Assembly (NCBI GenBank): GCA_018303045.1 | Contig: JAGVYX010000013.1 | Coordinates: forward strand, 1 to 48,408 | DNA: 48,408 nt | Origin: Candidatus Woesearchaeota archaeon | GTDB taxonomy: Archaea; Nanobdellota; Nanobdellia; Woesearchaeales; GW2011-AR9 | Direction: 5' to 3' | Shown here: positions 8,242 through 15,869 of the stretch, one piece after another | Position numbering within the stretch: position 1 is the first letter of the stretch | How the letters are laid out: each line of letters opens with the position of its first letter | Notes under the pieces: generated by a model | The model's database searches: none | What the model saw: the letters and a program-made list of their open reading frames with translations, nothing else | What the model was told of the DNA's origin: nothing | Made by a program: the position numbers and the translations under genes

Positions 8242-8931
8242 ATGTCTGAGACTATCGAAAAACATGATTTTATTGAACTGAATTATACCGGCCGGTTAAC
8301 TGACGGCACGGTCTTTGACACTACCGAAAAGACGGTCGCTGAACAGAATAATCTGCCTACCCAGGGAATGATCTTTGCTTCGCAGATTATTTGTATTGGG
8401 GAAAACCAGGTTTTGCCCGGGCTGGATAAAGAATTGGTTGGCAAAGAAGTGGGCCAGGAATATGAAATTACCCTCTCGGCTGAACAGGCTTTTGGCAAAC
8501 GCGATATCAAGAAAATGAAAATCGTGCCGATGAGCACCTTTATTGAGCATAAAGTCCAGCCGCAGCCGGGGCTGCAAATTGATGTGGATGGCGAGCGGGG
8601 CATTGTCGCCCGTGTTTCAGGAGGAAGAATCATTGTTAATTTCAATCATCCGCTGGCTGGCCGAGAAGTAATGTATTCTTTTAAAATAGTCAGGAAAATT
8701 ACTGATGCCAGTGAAAAAGTTAAATCTTACCTTGGTAATGTGTTAAGAATTCCTCGGGAAAAAGTGGAAGTGAAGGTTGCTGATAATCAAGTTGAAATTA
8801 CTTTGCCAGTAGATTTTCCCGCAGTTTTAACTGATTTGCTAACCAAAAAACTGCTGGAAGTAACGGGCGTTAAGGAAGTTCTGTTTAAGAAAAAGGAAGT
8901 AAAAGCGGAAGAGAAGCCGGCTGGTAAATAA
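8242..8931 (+). CDS. FKBP-type peptidyl-prolyl isomerase, long archaeal (SlyD-like) form
   Basis: 229 residues. Catalyses cis-trans isomerisation of prolyl bonds and acts as a folding chaperone in the cytoplasm. FIELNYTGRLTDGTVFDTT and VLPGLDKELVGKEVGQEY are the FKBP core; the stretch between about 85 and 130 is the IF (insert-in-flap) chaperone domain, and FNHPLAGREVMYSFKIV closes the FKBP fold. An additional C-terminal alpha/beta domain of about 70 residues matches the 26-kDa archaeal class. Monocistronic, with its own promoter. Confidence 0.93.
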   Translation: MSETIEKHDFIELNYTGRLTDGTVFDTTEKTVAEQNNLPTQGMIFASQIICIGENQVLPGLDKELVGKEVGQEYEITLSAEQAFGKRDIKKMKIVPMSTFIEHKVQPQPGLQIDVDGERGIVARVSGGRIIVNFNHPLAGREVMYSFKIVRKITDASEKVKSYLGNVLRIPREKVEVKVADNQVEITLPVDFPAVLTDLLTKKLLEVTGVKEVLFKKKEVKAEEKPAGK

Positions 8932-8961
8932 TTATTAAACCTTATTTTTAATCATAATAAT

Positions 8962-8970
8962 CTTTATATA
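8962..8970 (+). promoter_or_regulatory. TATA box of ftsZ
   Basis: CTTTATATA lies about 46 nt before the ftsZ ATG, predicting a 5' leader of about 20 nt, in contrast to the leaderless genes nearby. Confidence 0.6.
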
Positions 8971-8981
8971 TCTTCAAGATG

Positions 8982-9006
8982 CCTCCCTTCCAGAGAAAGG
9001 GGGGGT
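8982..9006 (+). promoter_or_regulatory. Hairpin covering the ftsZ ribosome binding site
   Basis: CCTCCCTT can pair with AAGGGGGG seven bases later (one G-T pair), folding the G-run that is the Shine-Dalgarno sequence of ftsZ (ATG at 9012) into a helix. It predicts translational control of FtsZ, for example by temperature or by ribosome loading. The structure is seen; the role is inferred. Confidence 0.45.
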
Positions 9007-9011
9007 AAGAT

Positions 9012-10127
9012 ATGGCTGAGAAACTTAATTATACTGATCAGGTGGATTCTTTTTCCAAAATTTCTTATCAAAAGGCTACTCTGGATATTGACGCGGAACT
9101 GGAGCAATTGATTTCTAAGCAGAAAACTAGAATTAGAGTTATCGGCTGCGGCGGCGGCGGTAATAACACCGTTAACAGAATTTCCGAAGTGGGCATTAAA
9201 GGAATTGTTACGATTGCCATAAATACCGATGCGCAGGACTTGCTGTACACTACGGCTGACCAGAAACTGCTGATCGGCAGAGAACTGACGAAAGGCTTAG
9301 GGGCTGGCTCTAATCCTAAAATCGGGGAAGATTCCGCTCGGGAGAATGAGCATGATTTAAAAAAACTAATTGAGGGCTCGGATATGCTGTTTATTACCTG
9401 CGGCTTAGGCGGAGGAACTGGCACGGGCAGCGCGCCATTTGTGGCCCAGTTAGCCAAAAAAATGGGCATCATGAGCGTTGGCGTGGTAACTATTCCTTTT
9501 ACCATGGAAGGCTCGCATCGCTTTGAAAATGCCCTGATCGGGTTGGAAAAACTGGAGCAGTCAGTTAACACTTTAATTGTTATTCCCAATGAAAAATTAT
9601 TGGAATTAGCTCCCCACCTGCCGCTGCAGACAGCTTTTAAGGTCGCGGATGAAATTCTCACTAATGCGGTAAAAGGCATCGCTGAATTAGTTACCAAAAC
9701 CGGATTGGTCAATCTGGATTTTGCCGACGTGAAAGCCATCATGAGCGAAGGGGGAGTAGCTATGATCGGCGTAGGCGAATCCGATTCGGAAGACCGGGCC
9801 ATTGAAGCGGTTACTAAAGCTCTGGAGAATCCGCTGATTGATGTAGATGTTTCCAGCGCTACTGGCGCTTTAATTAACATTTCCGGCGGAGAAAACCTTA
9901 CTTTGGATGAGTCCAGGAAAATCGTGGAAACGGTAGCTGAACGATTAGATGCCAAAGCTAAAATTATCTGGGGAGCGCAAATTTACAAGGATTTGGAAAG
10001 AACTATTCGAACCATGCTGATTATTACCGGAGTTAAATCCCCGCAGATTTATGGCGAAGACCACCGCCATTTTGAGAAAGGAAAGAATGAAATAGAGTCA
10101 GAGTTAGGCATTGACATGGTTAATTAA
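9012..10127 (+). CDS. ftsZ: Cell division protein FtsZ
   Basis: 371 residues. Tubulin-like GTPase forming the division ring. Nucleotide-binding GCGGGGNN is at 45-52, the tubulin signature GGGTGTGS at 133-140, and the T7-loop region is NLDFADVKAIM. An N-terminal tail of about 40 residues precedes the fold. The short C-terminal tail (ESELGIDMVN) ends in a hydrophobic-charged motif, as in archaeal FtsZ1-type proteins. A strong G-rich Shine-Dalgarno precedes the ATG. The next gene follows after 2 bases, indicating an operon. Confidence 0.97.
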   Translation: MAEKLNYTDQVDSFSKISYQKATLDIDAELEQLISKQKTRIRVIGCGGGGNNTVNRISEVGIKGIVTIAINTDAQDLLYTTADQKLLIGRELTKGLGAGSNPKIGEDSARENEHDLKKLIEGSDMLFITCGLGGGTGTGSAPFVAQLAKKMGIMSVGVVTIPFTMEGSHRFENALIGLEKLEQSVNTLIVIPNEKLLELAPHLPLQTAFKVADEILTNAVKGIAELVTKTGLVNLDFADVKAIMSEGGVAMIGVGESDSEDRAIEAVTKALENPLIDVDVSSATGALINISGGENLTLDESRKIVETVAERLDAKAKIIWGAQIYKDLERTIRTMLIITGVKSPQIYGEDHRHFEKGKNEIESELGIDMVN

Positions 10128-10129
10128 CG

Positions 10130-10837
10130 ATGGCATTTAAATTAGGCGATCCGCGAATTTCAGCTGAGATTCAGAAAGAAGCATTTAGAAATTATGATTT
10201 AGTTTACGGGCCTAGAGGCTGGTTATTAATTGATGGTTCATTGGCGGTAGAAAAGCCCTTGCCGCCGGCTGATCTTTATTTTTGCACCGGCAATCCTGGA
10301 AAGGTAACTTCAGCCCAGCGCTCTCTGGGAGATAAATTTAAAATTTCTTCATTAGAACTGCAAATTTCCGAAGACGATCATTCCATTGAAAAAATTTCCG
10401 AGCATAAAGTCCGCGTAGCTTATGCGGTCGTTTGCTGTCCTGTTATCGCTGATGATTCGGCCTTTGTAATCCCCTCGCGGGAGGGTTATCCTGGAGTTAA
10501 AGTCGGTCGGGAATTAAAAGATAAAGGACTGCCTTATTTTCTGGAAATTGCTCGAGCTGACCGGCGCGGCTATGTGGAAGCTTCTTTTGTCATGGCTCTG
10601 GCTTATTTTGACGGGAATTTAGAGCGCCCAGCGCATTTTGTTTCCACGGTCTCAGGCCGCCTGATTAGCGAAGAGAGGGGAGAATATCCGCAGCCCCATA
10701 CTAAATCCGAGTTGTCCACAGCTTTCATCATTAACGGCTGCGCTAAAACTATTGCGGAAATGACCAGGGAAGAATATGACCAATATGCCAGAACTGACCG
10801 CTGGAAATTATTAAAGGAATTTCTGGAAAAAAGATAG
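10130..10837 (+). CDS. Ham1/RdgB-type non-canonical purine NTP pyrophosphatase
   Basis: 235 residues. The core matches the Ham1 family that hydrolyses ITP/XTP/dITP to the monophosphate: FCTGNPGKVTSAQRSLG (substrate loop), ADDSAFVI (general acidic site) and EGYPGVKVG. About 48 extra N-terminal residues precede the core, and the C-terminal block reads RTDRWKLLKEFL where relatives usually have SHRG-x-ALxxL. This suggests an altered substrate pocket. Located 2 bp after ftsZ on the same strand. Cytoplasmic housecleaning enzyme by homology; substrate specificity uncertain. Confidence 0.85.
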   Translation: MAFKLGDPRISAEIQKEAFRNYDLVYGPRGWLLIDGSLAVEKPLPPADLYFCTGNPGKVTSAQRSLGDKFKISSLELQISEDDHSIEKISEHKVRVAYAVVCCPVIADDSAFVIPSREGYPGVKVGRELKDKGLPYFLEIARADRRGYVEASFVMALAYFDGNLERPAHFVSTVSGRLISEERGEYPQPHTKSELSTAFIINGCAKTIAEMTREEYDQYARTDRWKLLKEFLEKR

Positions 10838-10844
10838 TTGGCGA

Positions 10845-11039
10845 TTATTTCCTGGAAGTTTTTTCCATGTATCCGCATTTGCCGCAGACTACCCGGTCAT
10901 TGTGCTGGGCTAGAAATACTCCCGGTCCGCACTTGAGGCAGAACTTATTTTTACGAGTAATGGAACTTCCAGAAATGGTATACAATTGAGCTAATTTTTT
11001 GCCTTCTTTCTTAGCTTTGGTTCCTTTTTTGTCCGCCAT
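10845..11039 (-). CDS. rps27ae: 30S ribosomal protein S27ae
   Basis: 64 residues. Small zinc-ribbon ribosomal protein: the four cysteines are in FCLKCGPGVFL and VVCGKCGYME. A lysine-rich N-terminal tail binds rRNA. Last gene of the leftward rpo7-spt4-rps24e-rps27ae operon, 16 bp after rps24e. It converges with the Ham1 gene, leaving only 7 bp between them. Confidence 0.95.
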   Translation of the reverse strand: MADKKGTKAKKEGKKLAQLYTISGSSITRKNKFCLKCGPGVFLAQHNDRVVCGKCGYMEKTSRK

Positions 11040-11055
11040 AATTTTGTCTCCCCAA

Positions 11056-11364
11056 TTAAGCTGAAGCCGCTTCAGCGGTTTTTTTGGCTTCCTCAGCTTG
11101 TTTGCGCTGGTGCTTAGTTTGCTGTTCTACATCATTTTTATCCTTCAGAGAATCATAAATAACTGCGCTGAAGGTAGCTTTAGCTCTGCCATAGCTGGTT
11201 TTAATTTTTTTAATTACCACCAAGCTGGCATCTTTTCCCCGGCCCAATTCTAACGTTAAATCGTTGTTGCTGGGCGTAGCGCCGCCTTCTAATTCGATAG
11301 CGCCGGTTAATTCGCTTCGATTTAACAATACATTGTGTTGATTTTTAGTGATGGTAACTTTCAT
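11056..11364 (-). CDS. rps24e: 30S ribosomal protein S24e
   Basis: 102 residues. The S24e pattern is clear: hydrophobic strand MKVTITKNQHNVLLNR, the ATPSNNDL turn, and the KKIKTSYGRAKATFSAVIYDS block. An Ala/Lys-rich tail follows. Part of the archaeal transcription-translation operon, 31 bp after spt4. Confidence 0.95.
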   Translation of the reverse strand: MKVTITKNQHNVLLNRSELTGAIELEGGATPSNNDLTLELGRGKDASLVVIKKIKTSYGRAKATFSAVIYDSLKDKNDVEQQTKHQRKQAEEAKKTAEAASA

Positions 11365-11395
11365 TTTGAATCCTTAATTGCGGTGAAATTTAGGT

Positions 11396-11584
11396 TTATC
11401 TAAGTTTAATAGCATATTCTCCTTTCAGTTTATAGCCTACTTTCTGGGCAATCAGCGATCTTTCCGGGTCAGTAATATATACCCTTCCCTGCCAATTGTT
11501 GCTGAACGAACTGGTTTTACATTGCGGGCAGGTGTCGCCTTCTACCCCGAGCTTACAGCGTTTGCAAAATTTTTTCTTGCTCAT
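11396..11584 (-). CDS. spt4: Transcription elongation factor Spt4 (RpoE'')
   Basis: 62 residues. Zinc-binding partner of Spt5 on RNA polymerase. Two CxxC pairs are seen (FCKRCKLG, TCPQCKTS), followed by NWQGRVYITDPERSLIAQKVG, the strand that contacts the Spt5 NGN domain. The start overlaps the stop of the upstream membrane-protein gene by 4 nt. Confidence 0.95.
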   Translation of the reverse strand: MSKKKFCKRCKLGVEGDTCPQCKTSSFSNNWQGRVYITDPERSLIAQKVGYKLKGEYAIKLR

Positions 11585-11916
11585 TTTTTGGTATTAAGCT
11601 CCTGTATTATTGATTGGATGTAAGATCTTTTCTCTTCTTCTGTAAACGGTTTCTCTCTCATTTTTTGGTTCTGTTCTATGCCCAGATCAACTTTACTGCT
11701 TACATCCTTATACCTTAGATAAGTTGCCAGAGCAAGACCAGCGCTCACTCCAGCCATGGCAATTCCCCCCACATACTGCCCTTCCATTAATAATTCTGCT
11801 GCTCTGAGTGATCCAGTTGTAGTTAGAACTGAATAAGCTATAATGCTTCCGGTATTGTTCTCTAACGGCCTTTTCCGTAGATCAATAAACTCTTTCAGTT
11901 TTGTATCTAAACTCAT
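11581..11916 (-). CDS. Small membrane protein inserted between rpo7 and spt4
   Basis: 111 residues, not recognised. Two hydrophobic segments (GSIIAYSVLTTTGSLRAAELL, about 22-42; YVGGIAMAGVSAGLALATYL, about 48-67) are followed by a charged helical tail. It overlaps both neighbours by 4 nt (rpo7 upstream, spt4 downstream), so it is translationally coupled to core transcription genes. In many archaea rpo7 and spt4 are adjacent and a DUF359 kinase gene follows; here DUF359 is absent and this orphan is present. Confidence 0.75.
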   Translation of the reverse strand: MSLDTKLKEFIDLRKRPLENNTGSIIAYSVLTTTGSLRAAELLMEGQYVGGIAMAGVSAGLALATYLRYKDVSSKVDLGIEQNQKMREKPFTEEEKRSYIQSIIQELNTKK

Positions 11917-12467
11917 GTTGCTGCCTCCTTCTTAATTTCCTGATGGTCAATTAATTCCATCTTGCCTAAACCTTCCTGCCTCATGGTCAAGCCGATTTTA
12001 GGATTGCTTAAATCTTTGTAACTGACGGCAATAATCCTAGCTTTGCACCTGTCTCCAACTTTAATGGTTTGTCCTGTTTTTTTGCCCTGCAATACTTTGT
12101 CTTTGCTAAAAGATACAAAGTCATCCATGCTCTGCGAAATATGCACCATGCCTTCCACTCCGCCAATATCCATGAAAGCTCCAAAATCGGTAATATCGCG
12201 GATTTTGCCAAAGACTAATTCATTTAACTCCGGCTTGAAGGTTAATAACTCAAATTCCGTTTCATAAAATCCCGCGCCATCGCCGGGAACGATAACTCCT
12301 TCCTTAATGACTCCTACATCCACCACATTCAGGACAAAACCCAGTTCTTTAGAAATATAATTGTCATAGCTTAACCTGATATTAGCCAATACCGCTTCTT
12401 TTTTAGTTAAGTTAAACATCCGCGGCGGCACTCTGATATGGTCTTTAATTTTGATGCGGTAGAACAT
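11913..12467 (-). CDS. rpo7: DNA-directed RNA polymerase subunit Rpo7 (RpoE')
   Basis: 184 residues. Stalk subunit of archaeal RNA polymerase that pairs with Rpo4. N-terminal RNP-like domain (MFYRIKIKDHIRVPPRMF) and C-terminal S1 domain (VFGKIRDITDFGAFMDIGG, VEGMVHISQ). First gene of a five-gene leftward operon. A TATA box sits 24-33 nt before its ATG and there is no Shine-Dalgarno, so the mRNA is probably leaderless. Confidence 0.97.
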   Translation of the reverse strand: MFYRIKIKDHIRVPPRMFNLTKKEAVLANIRLSYDNYISKELGFVLNVVDVGVIKEGVIVPGDGAGFYETEFELLTFKPELNELVFGKIRDITDFGAFMDIGGVEGMVHISQSMDDFVSFSKDKVLQGKKTGQTIKVGDRCKARIIAVSYKDLSNPKIGLTMRQEGLGKMELIDHQEIKKEAAT

Positions 12468-12490
12468 TTTAGATGTGTTTTAATTGACAG

Positions 12491-12500
12491 TTTATAAAGA
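12491..12500 (-). promoter_or_regulatory. TATA box of the rpo7 operon
   Basis: Read leftward it is TCTTTATAAA, centred about 28 nt before the rpo7 start codon, predicting leaderless transcription of the operon. Confidence 0.65.
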
Positions 12501-12532
12501 TTTGGGTTTTGTTTAGCCGGCAGCGAGCATAG

Positions 12533-12541
12533 TTTTATAAA
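12533..12541 (+). promoter_or_regulatory. TATA box of the coiled-coil gene at 12564
   Basis: TTTTATAAA is centred about 27 nt before the ATG at 12564. With the rpo7 box it forms a divergent promoter pair 33 bp apart. Confidence 0.6.
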
Positions 12542-12563
12542 AGAAAATAACTAAAAAACAGTT

Positions 12564-13154
12564 ATGTCACTGCGCGAGCTTAAAAAAGAGATTGAATCCT
12601 TGCCCAGCCTCGGAAAAACTGTAGCGGACTTTAAAAAACATTGGCTTAAGCCGATTAGAGCCAATACTAATCAGCACCTGCCTTTCTTGCAGCAATTAAC
12701 TGCGGAGCAGAAAGAACAGCTTAACACTTTAATTCTTAAAGCTAAAGGGGTCATGGGCAATCTGGAAGAAGCCCAATTGCTGCAAAATAAATTACGATCG
12801 TATATACATTATCTGATTGAATTAAAATTAACTGCTTTAAATAATAATAAATCCAAGGCCCAGTTGATTACCAATCATCTGCTTAATGATGAATTTCTTA
12901 ATTTAAAAAATACTATTGCCGACATCAAATCCTTTGAAGAAAACGTTAAAACTCTGGAAGCCCACCATCACGAGGTAACGGAATATCTTGAAAAACAAAT
13001 CACTCTGGAGCAGGCCCTAATTTTTATGGAACTGCCTCACTGGCGCTATTTGCAGAATTTATTGCAGGTAACTCAGGATCACAAGCGGATTGTCCGGGAT
13101 TTAGGCCGGCATTTTGTTTCTTTGGCGAAAACAAGTAATCAGAATGAAGACTAG
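12564..13154 (+). CDS. Helical/coiled-coil protein of unknown function
   Basis: 196 residues, almost entirely alpha-helical by composition (Leu/Lys/Glu/Gln-rich, few Gly or Pro). It has no membrane segment and no cysteine. Coiled-coil stretches lie at about 45-90 and 105-150. No family recognised. It is expressed divergently from rpo7. The TAG stop codon is the first base triplet of a four-fold 11-12 bp tandem repeat. Confidence 0.7.
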   Translation: MSLRELKKEIESLPSLGKTVADFKKHWLKPIRANTNQHLPFLQQLTAEQKEQLNTLILKAKGVMGNLEEAQLLQNKLRSYIHYLIELKLTALNNNKSKAQLITNHLLNDEFLNLKNTIADIKSFEENVKTLEAHHHEVTEYLEKQITLEQALIFMELPHWRYLQNLLQVTQDHKRIVRDLGRHFVSLAKTSNQNED

Positions 13155-13198
13155 GATGATTTTAGGATAATTATTAGGATGGTTATTAGGTGGGTTAT
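13152..13198 (+). repeat. Four tandem 11-12 bp units beginning at the stop codon
   Basis: Consensus TAGGATGGTTAT; units begin at 13152, 13163, 13175 and 13187 with scattered substitutions. The first TAG is the stop codon of the preceding gene. Confidence 0.8.
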
Positions 13199-13232
13199 TT
13201 TATTCCGAGCGGTGTTTATGCATTTTTAGGAT

Positions 13233-13928
13233 TTACAAACTAAATTTAAATAACTGTTGAGCAAGAAATCCCCACCATTTATGGTTGGGGAGGAGGTCAA
13301 TTTTACCTCTTAAACCATAATTGCAATATCTTTTAATCGCGCATTCATCGCATTTCGGCTTAATTGGGCTGCAGATAGTTTGCCCGTGCCCTACCAACAG
13401 CTTATTGGCATTTATCCATTCCTCTCTGGGAACGGTTCTCTGCAGCTCTTGTTCGGTCTCTTCAGGAGTTTTAGTGTCAATCCATCCTAGTCGGTTAGCG
13501 ATACGATGAACATGAATGTCCACAGCAATCGTGGATTTATTAAAAGCATAATTTAAAATACAGTTAGCAGTCTTCCTGCCAATGCCCGGCAGCAAGATCA
13601 GTTCTTCAAACGTCTCGGGAACTTTTCCCTGATACTTTGTTTGAATTATCCTGCTTAATTGCTTTAAATGTTTAGCTTTTACCCGATGAAAGCCAACACG
13701 ATAAATCAGCTGCTCGATTTTCTCTACTGGCAAGTTAACATAATCTTTCGGATGCGGATAGTTCTTAAACATTTCTTTAACAATGGGAATCGTTGTAGTA
13801 TCCTTAGTTCTGGCGCTCAGCATGGTCATTACCAGCAGTTGAAATGGAGTATAATTATTAAGCAGCTCCAGCATCGTTGGCTGGTGAGTTTGCTCTAGTA
13901 TTCTGAAAACTGGTTTTACTGGATTCAT
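13233..13928 (-). CDS. nth: Endonuclease III (DNA glycosylase/AP lyase)
   Basis: 231 residues. Removes oxidised pyrimidines from DNA and cleaves the abasic site. The helix-hairpin-helix LLPGIGRKTANCIL carries catalytic Lys119; Asp137 lies in VDIHVHRIANRLGW. The [4Fe-4S] ligands C186, C193, C196 and C202 have the usual C-x6-C-x2-C-x5-C spacing. Full length. Stands alone, followed downstream by the repeated stop-codon element of its convergent neighbour. Confidence 0.96.
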   Translation of the reverse strand: MNPVKPVFRILEQTHQPTMLELLNNYTPFQLLVMTMLSARTKDTTTIPIVKEMFKNYPHPKDYVNLPVEKIEQLIYRVGFHRVKAKHLKQLSRIIQTKYQGKVPETFEELILLPGIGRKTANCILNYAFNKSTIAVDIHVHRIANRLGWIDTKTPEETEQELQRTVPREEWINANKLLVGHGQTICSPIKPKCDECAIKRYCNYGLRGKIDLLPNHKWWGFLAQQLFKFSL

Positions 13929-13964
13929 AGATGAACAAAAATAGATCCTACATTAAAATTGATC

Positions 13965-14007
13965 TATAGCGCAGGACATAATTATTTGATCATTTACCTG
14001 TGCTATA
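13965..14007. repeat. Hairpin of a dispersed family, copy 1
   Basis: TATAGCGCAGG pairs with CCTGTGCTATA (one mismatch). The arm GATCTATAGCG-AGG recurs at 45970 with another inverted partner, so this is a repeated hairpin type rather than a chance dyad. Confidence 0.55.
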
Positions 14008-14010
14008 TTC

Positions 14011-14051
14011 CGAAAGATACAACTATTTTAATTAATTATTTGTGTCTTTCG
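14011..14051. repeat. Inverted repeat CGAAAGATAC / GTGTCTTTCG
   Basis: Ten-base arms with one mismatch separated by 21 bp of AT-rich sequence, directly after hairpin A and before the MITE-like element. Confidence 0.5.
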
Positions 14052-14083
14052 CTATACATTTGCTATACCTATTAAAGTATTAC

Positions 14084-14211
14084 TAACAATATTTGCCGTG
14101 TTACATAAATAAAATCTAAAATAGTCAATGATTAAATATAGTTGTTCTCGATTAAACAAATTTAGCAACTTTTGATTAAAAATGAATTATGCAACACAGC
14201 TAACAATATTT
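14084..14211. mobile_element. 106-bp MITE-like element with target-site duplication, copy 1
   Basis: The element (14095-14200) begins GCCGTGTTACATAA and ends TTATGCAACACAGC: 14-bp terminal inverted repeats with two mismatches. It is bounded by the identical 11-bp sequence TAACAATATTT on both sides (14084-14094, 14201-14211), a target-site duplication. The interior is non-coding. A homologous copy lies at 39494. The end sequence resembles, from memory, IS5/IS903-type termini, so it is probably moved in trans by a transposase encoded elsewhere. Confidence 0.75.
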
Positions 14212-14242
14212 TGTCATTTTTAGGGTAAACTTAATACCTGCT

Positions 14243-15397
14243 CTATATAAATAACAACAAAAACCCAACGATCAGCATAATTGAACTAACTGCAAACCTC
14301 AACACTTTCTGCGTGTGATCCCGCCATTTCTCGGCTTTAGGATCATTGTAGGGCTCTTTATCGACCGCATGTTTATCCAGTTTTTCAGCTGCCTGATACA
14401 GAATAACCACCATCAGCGCCGGCATGATGATTATAATTAAAGAATGATAAAATAAATAACTGAATAATTTGAAATTATAAACCCCATCCAAGGTCAGAGT
14501 TCTTAATAAATTTAATAATTCGCTAATCCTGCCGGTAGACAGAACTGCCATCAGAAAACCAACGATCATAAATCCCAACGGCGTAAATAAATAACGGAGA
14601 TAGTCCATGATTTCTTGTTCGGCAGTTTCAGAAATGCCTTCAAAGACAATTTTCCAGGTGCCAAAAAACCCTCTAATCCGGATAATGCTGGCAAAAATAG
14701 CTAGAGCGCCTACAACCTTAGTTGTCCAAACTGGTGCTTGAAATAATAACCCCAAGCCAAATAATAACGAAGCTATAAATAAGGCTGCTACGGCCAGTAT
14801 TCCTCTCTGCTGGACATTTTCTTTTTTTCTTAAAGAGGACAGCATTAATAAGAAGACTAATAAAAAAGCGATAATCCCCGGCCTAAAAGCATCTCTGAAA
14901 GCGGCTTTAGTAACTAAGCTTAAAGTTAAGGTGTTCAGCACGTCAGGGGGTTCTTTTTCTCCCACCAGGCCCAGGGCTTTCTCTCCCTCTACGGTGGAGC
15001 AGGCGCTGTTTTGGTTATCTAAAATCCGGCTTTCCAGTAAATCAATCATCGTTGAAGAGCCGACAAAATAACTTCCGGGCATGAATAATACTGGCAGGCC
15101 CTGCGAAGCTTCAGGAATTCTGTAAGATTGAAAATACTTTTCCAAGGTCCGGGTATTAGCCCGGTTATAATAAACCTCCAGTTCTTTAATCTCCAGTTGC
15201 GGATACTTTGTTTTAAGATAATTGAGATGCGCTTTAGCTTTAGCGCATTCAGCGCAGTTGGTTCCATAGAAATAGACTAGGCAGTCATCCTCCTCGGCAG
15301 CTGCCAAAGGAATTAAACTACTAAGAATAATAACCAGCAACAATAATCGCTTACCTATCACCATATTGCTTAGAAGATGATTTAATTTTATAAACAT
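14243..15397 (-). CDS. Membrane protein with extracytoplasmic thioredoxin-like domain
   Basis: Up to 384 residues; an inner ATG at 15364 (residue 12) directly precedes the signal peptide and may be the true start. A signal peptide (LLLLVIILSSLIPLAAAEE) is followed by a thioredoxin/glutaredoxin-like domain with C48-A-E-C51 (VYFYGTNCAECAKAKAHL). About six membrane helices follow between 180 and 384. It probably handles disulfides or electrons across the membrane, in a DsbD- or VKOR-like manner, though the membrane part is not recognised. A cytosolic thioredoxin gene starts divergently 131 bp away and could be its electron donor (inference). Confidence 0.75.
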   Translation of the reverse strand: MFIKLNHLLSNMVIGKRLLLLVIILSSLIPLAAAEEDDCLVYFYGTNCAECAKAKAHLNYLKTKYPQLEIKELEVYYNRANTRTLEKYFQSYRIPEASQGLPVLFMPGSYFVGSSTMIDLLESRILDNQNSACSTVEGEKALGLVGEKEPPDVLNTLTLSLVTKAAFRDAFRPGIIAFLLVFLLMLSSLRKKENVQQRGILAVAALFIASLLFGLGLLFQAPVWTTKVVGALAIFASIIRIRGFFGTWKIVFEGISETAEQEIMDYLRYLFTPLGFMIVGFLMAVLSTGRISELLNLLRTLTLDGVYNFKLFSYLFYHSLIIIIMPALMVVILYQAAEKLDKHAVDKEPYNDPKAEKWRDHTQKVLRFAVSSIMLIVGFLLLFI

Positions 15398-15486
15398 TTC
15401 CTAATTATTTAGATCTTTCCAAAATATTCTTAAAAACACGAAAATCACTCACTTTTCGAACGATGCCTTCTGTTTCATTTTTAATG

Positions 15487-15520
15487 CTTAAAGCAAAAAT
15501 TTATTAACTTTAGCTTTAAG
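15487..15520. promoter_or_regulatory. Inverted repeat in the thioredoxin promoter
   Basis: CTTAAAGC (15487-15494) and GCTTTAAG (15513-15520) are perfect 8-bp inverted arms around a TATA-like TTTATTAA. They lie in front of the thioredoxin Shine-Dalgarno AGAGG and could be an operator. Confidence 0.4.
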
Positions 15521-15528
15521 AGGAAATT

Positions 15529-15852
15529 ATGGCAACGGAATTAACGGATCAAACCTTTAAACCAGAGACTAATGAAAAACTGCCGATAATTGTTGACTTC
15601 TGGGCTTCCTGGTGCGGGCCCTGCCGGATGTTAGCTCCGATATTTGAAGAAGTAAGCCAGGAATACACCGGAAAATTAAAATTCGCCAAACTTTCCACGG
15701 AAGAATATCCTGAACTGGCTCAGGAACATGACGTGCAGGGAATTCCTTGTTTGATTGTCTTTAATAAGGGAAAAGAAGTTGGCCGGATCATCGGCTTCAA
15801 GCCCAAAGAAGCTTTAAAACAAGAGATTAATGGGATTTTAGCGGAGATTTAA
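15529..15852 (+). CDS. trxA: Thioredoxin
   Basis: 107 residues, standard thioredoxin length. Active site WCGPC is at 28-32 in DFWASWCGPCRMLAPIF. The cis-Pro is in VQGIPCLIVFNKG, where an extra cysteine follows the cis-Pro, and the GFKPKEAL tail is typical. Reduces protein disulfides in the cytoplasm. Start set by AGAGG five bases before ATG. The macro-domain gene follows by 17 bp. Confidence 0.96.
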   Translation: MATELTDQTFKPETNEKLPIIVDFWASWCGPCRMLAPIFEEVSQEYTGKLKFAKLSTEEYPELAQEHDVQGIPCLIVFNKGKEVGRIIGFKPKEALKQEINGILAEI

Positions 15853-15869
15853 AGGGTGGGCGAGGTAAA

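Larger units (their letters stand above)
13929..14242. other. Gene-free stretch with two hairpins and a MITE-like element
   Basis: 314 bp, AT-rich, with no credible ORF. It holds hairpin A (13965-14007), hairpin B (14011-14051) and a 106-bp element with inverted ends (14095-14200), listed separately. Confidence 0.8.

Noticed and set aside
9068..9955. 295-codon open frame antisense to ftsZ
   Set aside because: It lies entirely within ftsZ on the opposite strand, its product is Ser/Thr-rich low-complexity text, and no domain or SD is present. A codon-usage shadow.
12008..12267. Short frames inside rpo7 on both strands
   Set aside because: Overlap the S1 domain coding region of a certain gene and have no independent features.
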